A stretch of 64,000 nucleotides of DNA, taken from NCBI GenBank assembly GCA_026874595.1, contig CM049314.1:18096729-18160728 (forward strand). Reading direction: 5' to 3'. The DNA is from Sipunculus nudus. Lineage: Eukaryota; Annelida; Sipuncula; Golfingiida; Sipunculidae. Below the pieces are notes generated by a model, which saw only the letters and a program-made list of their open reading frames with translations, had not been told where the DNA came from and did no database searches. Below, one piece after another: positions 63,201 through 64,000 of this stretch (its first letter is position 1; the number at the start of each line of letters is the position of its first letter). A program made the position numbers and the translations under genes.

Positions 63201-63450
63201 TAGACGGTGGATTTGTATGGAAGAGGGAGCTGTCAGCCGCAGGGAAGTCTGGGTCTTCCCATAGTGCACCAGACTCTGCACACTCCTGCTTTATTTCGTC
63301 ATAAGTCCTGGCTTGAGACTTCCGATTGCTGTACGCAGGTCGCCTGGTGTCGCCTCGGCCCGTGTCAGAAATGGTGGACGAGAGGTCATCGAGTTCACGT
63401 ATAAAACGAGACCCCCATCCTTTGAAATAACGACGGAATCCAAACGGCAT
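37121..63450 (-). CDS. Classical EF-hand calpain (calcium-dependent cysteine protease), 729 aa, 19 coding exons
   Basis: The nineteen exons, in transcript order and with matching phases throughout, are 63450-63169, 62102-62033, 61537-61439, 60144-59994, 59430-59259, 58706-58626, 58247-58147 (or its alternative 56323-56223), 55515-55438, 53997-53816, 51829-51666, 50244-50033, 49590-49554, 48574-48433, 44614-44553, 44074-44006, 43682-43604, 39418-39302, 37857-37793 and 37147-37121. They total 2190 nt including TAA. The protease core holds the catalytic triad Cys120 (GDCWFLAA), His276 (GHAYTVT) and Asn304 (RNPWG). A C2-like domain follows ([21 protein letters not shown]), then a linker and a penta-EF-hand domain with canonical loops [12 protein letters not shown] and [12 protein letters not shown]. 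It ends MTMYS, as classical calpains do. It acts in the cytosol by limited calcium-triggered proteolysis. The vertebrate orthologue cannot be assigned by eye. Confidence 0.93.
37793..37857 (-). CDS. Calpain exon 18 (EF-hand 5)
   Basis: The acceptor GTTAACAG precedes it and the donor GTGAGG follows. It encodes [20 protein letters not shown] and DE. The EF-5 loop is degenerate, as in other calpains, where it serves dimerisation. Reading through the donor would give a stop 12 codons later. Confidence 0.88.
37991..38206. repeat. TTA/AAT microsatellite in calpain intron 17
   Basis: A (TTA)n tract at about 38020-38090 and an (AAT)n then (TTA)n tract at 38105-38170 form a self-complementary low-complexity block. 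Confidence 0.9.
38805..38885. repeat. Degenerate AAT-rich tract
   Basis: Interrupted AATAATTATAAT-type repeat in calpain intron 17. Confidence 0.75.
39302..39418 (-). CDS. Calpain exon 17 (EF-hand 4)
   Basis: The acceptor TTCAACTACAG precedes it and the donor GTAAG follows. It encodes [28 protein letters not shown] and [12 protein letters not shown], the fourth EF-hand with a degenerate loop (Tyr at the first calcium position, Asp at the last). Confidence 0.92.
39419..43603. other. Calpain intron 16 (4.2 kb)
   Basis: Apart from the MITE candidate at 39971-40389, the intron shows only AT-rich sequence, a poly-A run near 39500-39513 and a C-run near 41187-41195. No exon was recognised. Confidence 0.5.
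39971..40389. mobile_element. MITE candidate, 419 bp, flanked by TTAA
   Basis: The left end reads AGGGACTCTCACATGTCGA. The right end read inward is GGGTCTCTCACACGGTGGC. They share GGG(A/T)CTCTCACA as a short terminal inverted repeat. TTAA stands on both sides (39967-39970 and 40390-40393), the piggyBac-type target. It lies in calpain intron 16. Copy number elsewhere is unknown, so this rests on structure only. Confidence 0.5.
43604..43682 (-). CDS. Calpain exon 16 (EF-hand 3)
   Basis: The acceptor GGTTTTGTCCAG precedes it and the donor GTAAGT follows. It encodes [20 protein letters not shown] and RALNTI. The loop [12 protein letters not shown] is a canonical calcium-binding EF-hand. Confidence 0.94.
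44006..44074 (-). CDS. Calpain exon 15 (EF-hand 2, second half)
   Basis: The acceptor TAGCCTCCCTCAG precedes it and the donor GTAAGG follows. It encodes [20 protein letters not shown] and TWQ. With the last residue of exon 14 it forms the canonical loop [12 protein letters not shown]. Confidence 0.94.
44553..44614 (-). CDS. Calpain exon 14 (EF-hand 2, entering helix)
   Basis: This 62-nt exon runs from the acceptor ATATAATTTCAG to the donor GTATCC and encodes [20 protein letters not shown] and D. CRSMV is the conserved helix of classical calpains (SCRSMVNLMD). Both phases fit exons 13 and 15, which do not fit each other without it. Its 5' junction is triplicated (see 44581-44736). Confidence 0.85.
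44581..44736. repeat. 52-bp tandem triplication of the exon 14 acceptor junction
   Basis: Units start at 44581, 44633 and 44685. In transcript sense each holds about 17 bp of intron end (TCGATATAATTTCAG) and 35 bp of exon start (GTATCGCCGGGTTCGATGG...GAAGC). The unit nearest the exon is the working junction. In the middle unit the AG has become AT. The outer unit keeps an AG, but splicing there would meet an in-frame TAA. Confidence 0.92.
44801..47750 (+). mobile_element. Pearl-like bivalve element with expanded ~158-bp core array
   Basis: The left end carries AACAAGTGACCCAGGGGTCA followed by TGATGCTCAGCT. About seventeen diverged core units follow, spaced 143-166 bp where measured. Each has AGAATATAGGTCAC.(A/G)TGACCT, TTTCCAAGGAGATTTGCC, a CTCCCTGGATGTT block and GATACAATTTGTGCCC. 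The right end has TTAACGGACGGACGCCGGAC, then GATGAACGCTATTGCTCAG and GTGCTGAGCTAAA. Left flank, tandem core, ACGG microsatellite and right flank is the published plan of pearl elements in bivalves. It fills calpain intron 13. No open frame is present, so it is non-autonomous. Confidence 0.72.
44945..44974. repeat. Poly-T tract
   Basis: Interrupted then pure T run of about 30 bp inside the left part of the pearl-like element. Confidence 0.9.
48433..48574 (-). CDS. Calpain exon 13 (acidic linker and EF-hand 1)
   Basis: An acceptor ending TTTTTAAG precedes it and the donor GTGAGT follows. It encodes an acidic stretch [14 protein letters not shown], then the start of the penta-EF-hand domain [20 protein letters not shown] and EILSGAFGE. 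The first EF loop is atypical, as in classical calpains. Confidence 0.93.
49554..49590 (-). CDS. Calpain exon 12 (37-nt linker exon)
   Basis: The acceptor TTCATTTCAG precedes it and the donor GTGAGT follows. It encodes [13 protein letters not shown], a flexible acidic linker between the C2-like and EF-hand domains. Its phases (2 in, 0 out) match exons 11 and 13. Confidence 0.85.
50033..50244 (-). CDS. Calpain exon 11 (end of C2-like domain)
   Basis: The acceptor CAATTTTATAG precedes it and the donor GTGCGT follows. It encodes [40 protein letters not shown] and [18 protein letters not shown]. The closing FLLRVFTEK is a strong calpain signature. Confidence 0.94.
50362..51190 (+). mobile_element. 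Second, short pearl-like element
   Basis: It has the same plan as 44801-47750 but few core units. It starts TTGAACAAGTGGCC..GGGCCATGACGCTCAGCTGA, has core units with GCAGAATATAGGTCATAGTG and TTTCCAAGGAGATTTGCC, and ends in a longer ACGG/ACAG microsatellite (51106-51157) and GTGATCGATGGAGTACG. It lies in calpain intron 10, same orientation as the first copy. Confidence 0.7.
51355..51525. repeat. TTA-rich microsatellite in calpain intron 10
   Basis: Interrupted (TTA)n tract with its purest part at 51434-51468. Confidence 0.9.
51666..51829 (-). CDS. Calpain exon 10 (C2-like domain)
   Basis: The acceptor ACTGTATCTACAG precedes it and the donor GTCAG follows. It encodes [13 protein letters not shown], an acidic loop [10 protein letters not shown], and [17 protein letters not shown] with GYMVYQ. 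FWTNPQ and LMQK are conserved in the calpain C2-like (CBSW) domain, whose acidic loop takes part in calcium activation. Confidence 0.95.
52360..53815. repeat. Minisatellite (~80-bp units) made of the calpain exon 9 / intron 9 donor junction
   Basis: About seventeen units of roughly 72-104 bp. On the plus strand each reads (T)CTTACATGGATAGT then GGACATCCGCCGCATTGACG, CGCCACTCT.CCCACCTTG and a TG-rich tract. The same order occurs at the true exon 9 end: CTTACGAGGATAGTTAGGAC, ATCCACCAGCGTTGACTCGCC. So each unit is a copy of the last ~37 nt of exon 9, its GTAAG donor and ~40 bp of intron. The unit nearest the exon (53721) shares CTTACGAGGATAG exactly. Open frames crossing the array (Cys/Val or Thr/His-rich) are artefacts. 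Confidence 0.9.
53816..53997 (-). CDS. Calpain exon 9 (protease core to C2-like boundary)
   Basis: The acceptor AATTCTTTCAG precedes it and the donor GTAAGA follows. It encodes [20 protein letters not shown], then [20 protein letters not shown] and NYP. SFEDF, GSWRR and AGGC..YP are conserved calpain blocks. The unusual run WRRRVN fits the family, so the exon is ancestral and the neighbouring minisatellite derives from it. Confidence 0.95.
54428..54873. repeat. Near-perfect 223-bp tandem duplication
   Basis: Copy 1 is 54428-54650 and copy 2 is 54651-54873. By eye they differ at about two positions (CATGACA/CGTGACA and GAGCAAG/GAGCTAG). It lies in calpain intron 8 and must be recent, or kept alike by exchange. 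Confidence 0.95.
55438..55515 (-). CDS. Calpain exon 8 (end of protease core)
   Basis: The acceptor ATGTACTATAG precedes it and the donor GTAAGG follows. It encodes [20 protein letters not shown] and HDGEF. The block S-x-E-W is the usual continuation of RNPWG...WSD in calpains. It accepts either version of exon 7, both of which end in phase 2. Confidence 0.94.
56223..56323 (-). CDS. Calpain alternative exon 7b (catalytic Asn)
   Basis: The acceptor ACCCCATCTCAG precedes it and the donor GTAATG follows. It is 101 nt, phase 0 in and 2 out, exactly as exon 7a. It encodes [13 protein letters not shown] then [20 protein letters not shown]. The catalytic Asn and following block are intact, while the first 13 residues differ from 7a at 9 positions. 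Joined after 7a it meets TGA at the fifth codon, so the two must be mutually exclusive. It is a duplicated, apparently functional exon. Confidence 0.88.
57175..57229. repeat. (TA)n microsatellite between exons 7a and 7b
   Basis: Nearly pure TA tract in the 1.8-kb intron separating the two alternative exons. Confidence 0.9.
58147..58247 (-). CDS. Calpain exon 7a (catalytic Asn)
   Basis: The acceptor ATTTTCTGTGAG precedes it and the donor GTAAGT follows. It is 101 nt and encodes [13 protein letters not shown] then [20 protein letters not shown]. It supplies Asn304 of the catalytic triad. It shares 23 of 34 residues with exon 7b, 19 of them in the last 21. Confidence 0.93.
58626..58706 (-). CDS. 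Calpain exon 6 (catalytic His)
   Basis: The acceptor TTATTCTAG precedes it and the donor GTAAG follows. It encodes [20 protein letters not shown] and TVTDVRL. GHAYTVT contains the catalytic His276. Twenty-seven codons, phase 0 at both ends. Confidence 0.95.
59259..59430 (-). CDS. Calpain exon 5 (protease core)
   Basis: The acceptor TTTCTCGCCAG precedes it and the donor GTAAGT follows. It encodes [38 protein letters not shown] and a helix ending SLMGCSID. [14 protein letters not shown] is highly conserved in calpains. Confidence 0.96.
59994..60144 (-). CDS. Calpain exon 4 (protease core)
   Basis: The acceptor TGTGTTACAG precedes it and the donor GTAAGC follows. It encodes [40 protein letters not shown] and [24 protein letters not shown] and [12 protein letters not shown] are diagnostic. 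Confidence 0.96.
60549..60800. repeat. Diverged intronic repeat, copy 1
   Basis: Shares ordered blocks with 62890-63135: AGAGTCCG.GGC.TAT, GTAGAGTGAATC, TTTAT.ATTTACC.TAA and TTATATT.TATAA, followed by a run of related sequence. Lies in calpain intron 3. Confidence 0.55.
61439..61537 (-). CDS. Calpain exon 3 (catalytic Cys)
   Basis: The acceptor ATCTGCTTGTAG precedes it and the donor GTAAGG follows. It encodes [20 protein letters not shown] and [13 protein letters not shown]. Cys120 is the active-site nucleophile. Confidence 0.96.
62033..62102 (-). CDS. Calpain exon 2 (protease core, before the catalytic Cys)
   Basis: The acceptor TTCTTTAG precedes it and the donor GTAAGT follows. It encodes [20 protein letters not shown] and GVL. 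The pattern F.DGASR.D..QG.LGDCW is conserved in calpains. Phase 0 in, 1 out. Confidence 0.94.
62890..63135. repeat. Diverged intronic repeat, copy 2
   Basis: Counterpart of 60549-60800 in calpain intron 1. It is bracketed by two copies of CATTATGCCACCGAGAA.AG (about 62847 and 63136), which could be a long target duplication or part of the repeat. Confidence 0.5.
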
Positions 63451-63486
63451 GACTCAGCGGTTATCGTGACGCTCTACGGGTAGAAG
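63169..63486 (-). CDS. Calpain exon 1 (first coding exon, with 36 nt of 5' UTR)
   Basis: An acceptor (GTATTTTGCAG) ends just before 63486, so at least one non-coding exon lies further upstream. The ATG at 63450 opens 94 codons: a basic-aromatic N-terminus [20 protein letters not shown], a variable stretch, then [31 protein letters not shown] and IEWLRPH before the donor GTAAGT. The last part is the conserved entry to the protease core (L..D..FPA...S). Confidence 0.92.
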
Positions 63487-63628
63487 CTGCAAAATACAAT
63501 GGATGTATGGAAGTAAATATTAAAACTCACACAAACTTATACAACGTAATAAACTATTATGAAAAAATATGTACAAAGAAATCGCCTCTAACAATGTTTA
63601 AGTACATGTGATAATTCTTCCAGCCTGC

Positions 63629-63631
<3 letters not shown>

Positions 63632-63690
<59 letters not shown>
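63632..63690. repeat. (TA)n microsatellite
   Basis: Pure TA run of about 59 bp upstream of the first coding exon of calpain. Confidence 0.95.
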
Positions 63691-63693
<3 letters not shown>

Positions 63694-64000
63694 TATTTAT
63701 TGAAGAAACTGAAACAAAACATAACATTAATATTGATAAAAGTAAATGTATATGTGTGTGACTGCAAAAATTGAATTGGTTTATATTTTTTTTGTGAAAC
63801 CGAATTGTCAACAGTAAGTGTAGTTGATATTTAGTAACCCCTATTCATCATGCTTAGCATTTTACTCAGTTTCTGCTCGGACAGATACCAGTGAGAATAA
63901 TCGCCAGGATTTTATCATGTCAGGAAGCCTCCTACAGCACAGGGTCAGCCAGAGGGATCACGCTTTGTTTGGGGTGGGGTTACTATCCTCGGCAAATTGG
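63691..64000. other. Upstream of the calpain coding region
   Basis: No feature could be fixed. The predicted non-coding first exon of calpain may lie here or beyond the window. Confidence 0.3.

Noticed and set aside
1-64000. tRNA, rRNA, CRISPR arrays, bacterial-type operons and riboswitches
   Set aside because: None was seen on either strand; the intron-rich genes and transposon types show eukaryotic nuclear DNA. A covariance-model scan would be needed to exclude small RNAs.

Overview
The window is animal nuclear DNA, most likely from a bivalve mollusc. It is AT-rich and gene-sparse, its genes are cut into small exons with GT-AG introns, and it is full of microsatellites, DNA-transposon relics and tandem arrays. 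The bivalve assignment is an inference. It rests on pearl-like repeats (a core of about 158 bp plus an ACGG/ACAG microsatellite), on PAN plus C-type-lectin secreted proteins, and on a classical EF-hand calpain. No bacterial, viral or organellar gene block is visible.

Three protein-coding genes can be rebuilt exon by exon with consistent splice phases. (1) Lectin gene A (+, 5794-9664, 4 exons, 258 aa) and (2) lectin gene B (+, 16817-21129, 4 exons, 256 aa) are tandem paralogues. Both have a signal-peptide exon, a PAN/apple-like exon, and two exons for one C-type lectin domain, with every intron in phase 1. (3) A calpain gene (-, 63486 down to 37121, 19 coding exons, 729 aa) has the Cys-His-Asn protease core, the C2-like domain and a C-terminal penta-EF-hand domain.

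Layout: 1-2311 holds a 333-bp tandem repeat and TGTC-rich sequence. 2312-3650 resembles the 3' flank of lectin A. 5794-9664 is lectin A, whose third intron holds a decayed Penelope-like GIY-YIG fragment and a 1.2-kb Tigger/pogo-like element. 9720-10850 is the matching 3' flank. 16817-21129 is lectin B. 21130-37120 is intergenic, with a 2.1-kb non-autonomous hAT element carrying a perfect 8-bp target duplication and a block dense in TTGGTT/AACCAA. 37121-63486 is calpain, with two pearl-like elements, a TTAA-flanked MITE candidate and several tandem repeats in its introns.

The most unusual biology is in the calpain gene. It has two 101-nt copies of the exon carrying the catalytic Asn (58147-58247 and 56223-56323). 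Using both or neither breaks the frame, so exactly one must be spliced in, which would give two protease isoforms. The same gene also shows two tandem amplifications of exon/intron junctions. A minisatellite of about 1.45 kb is built from the 3' end and donor of exon 9. A 52-bp triplication is built from the acceptor and 5' end of exon 14.
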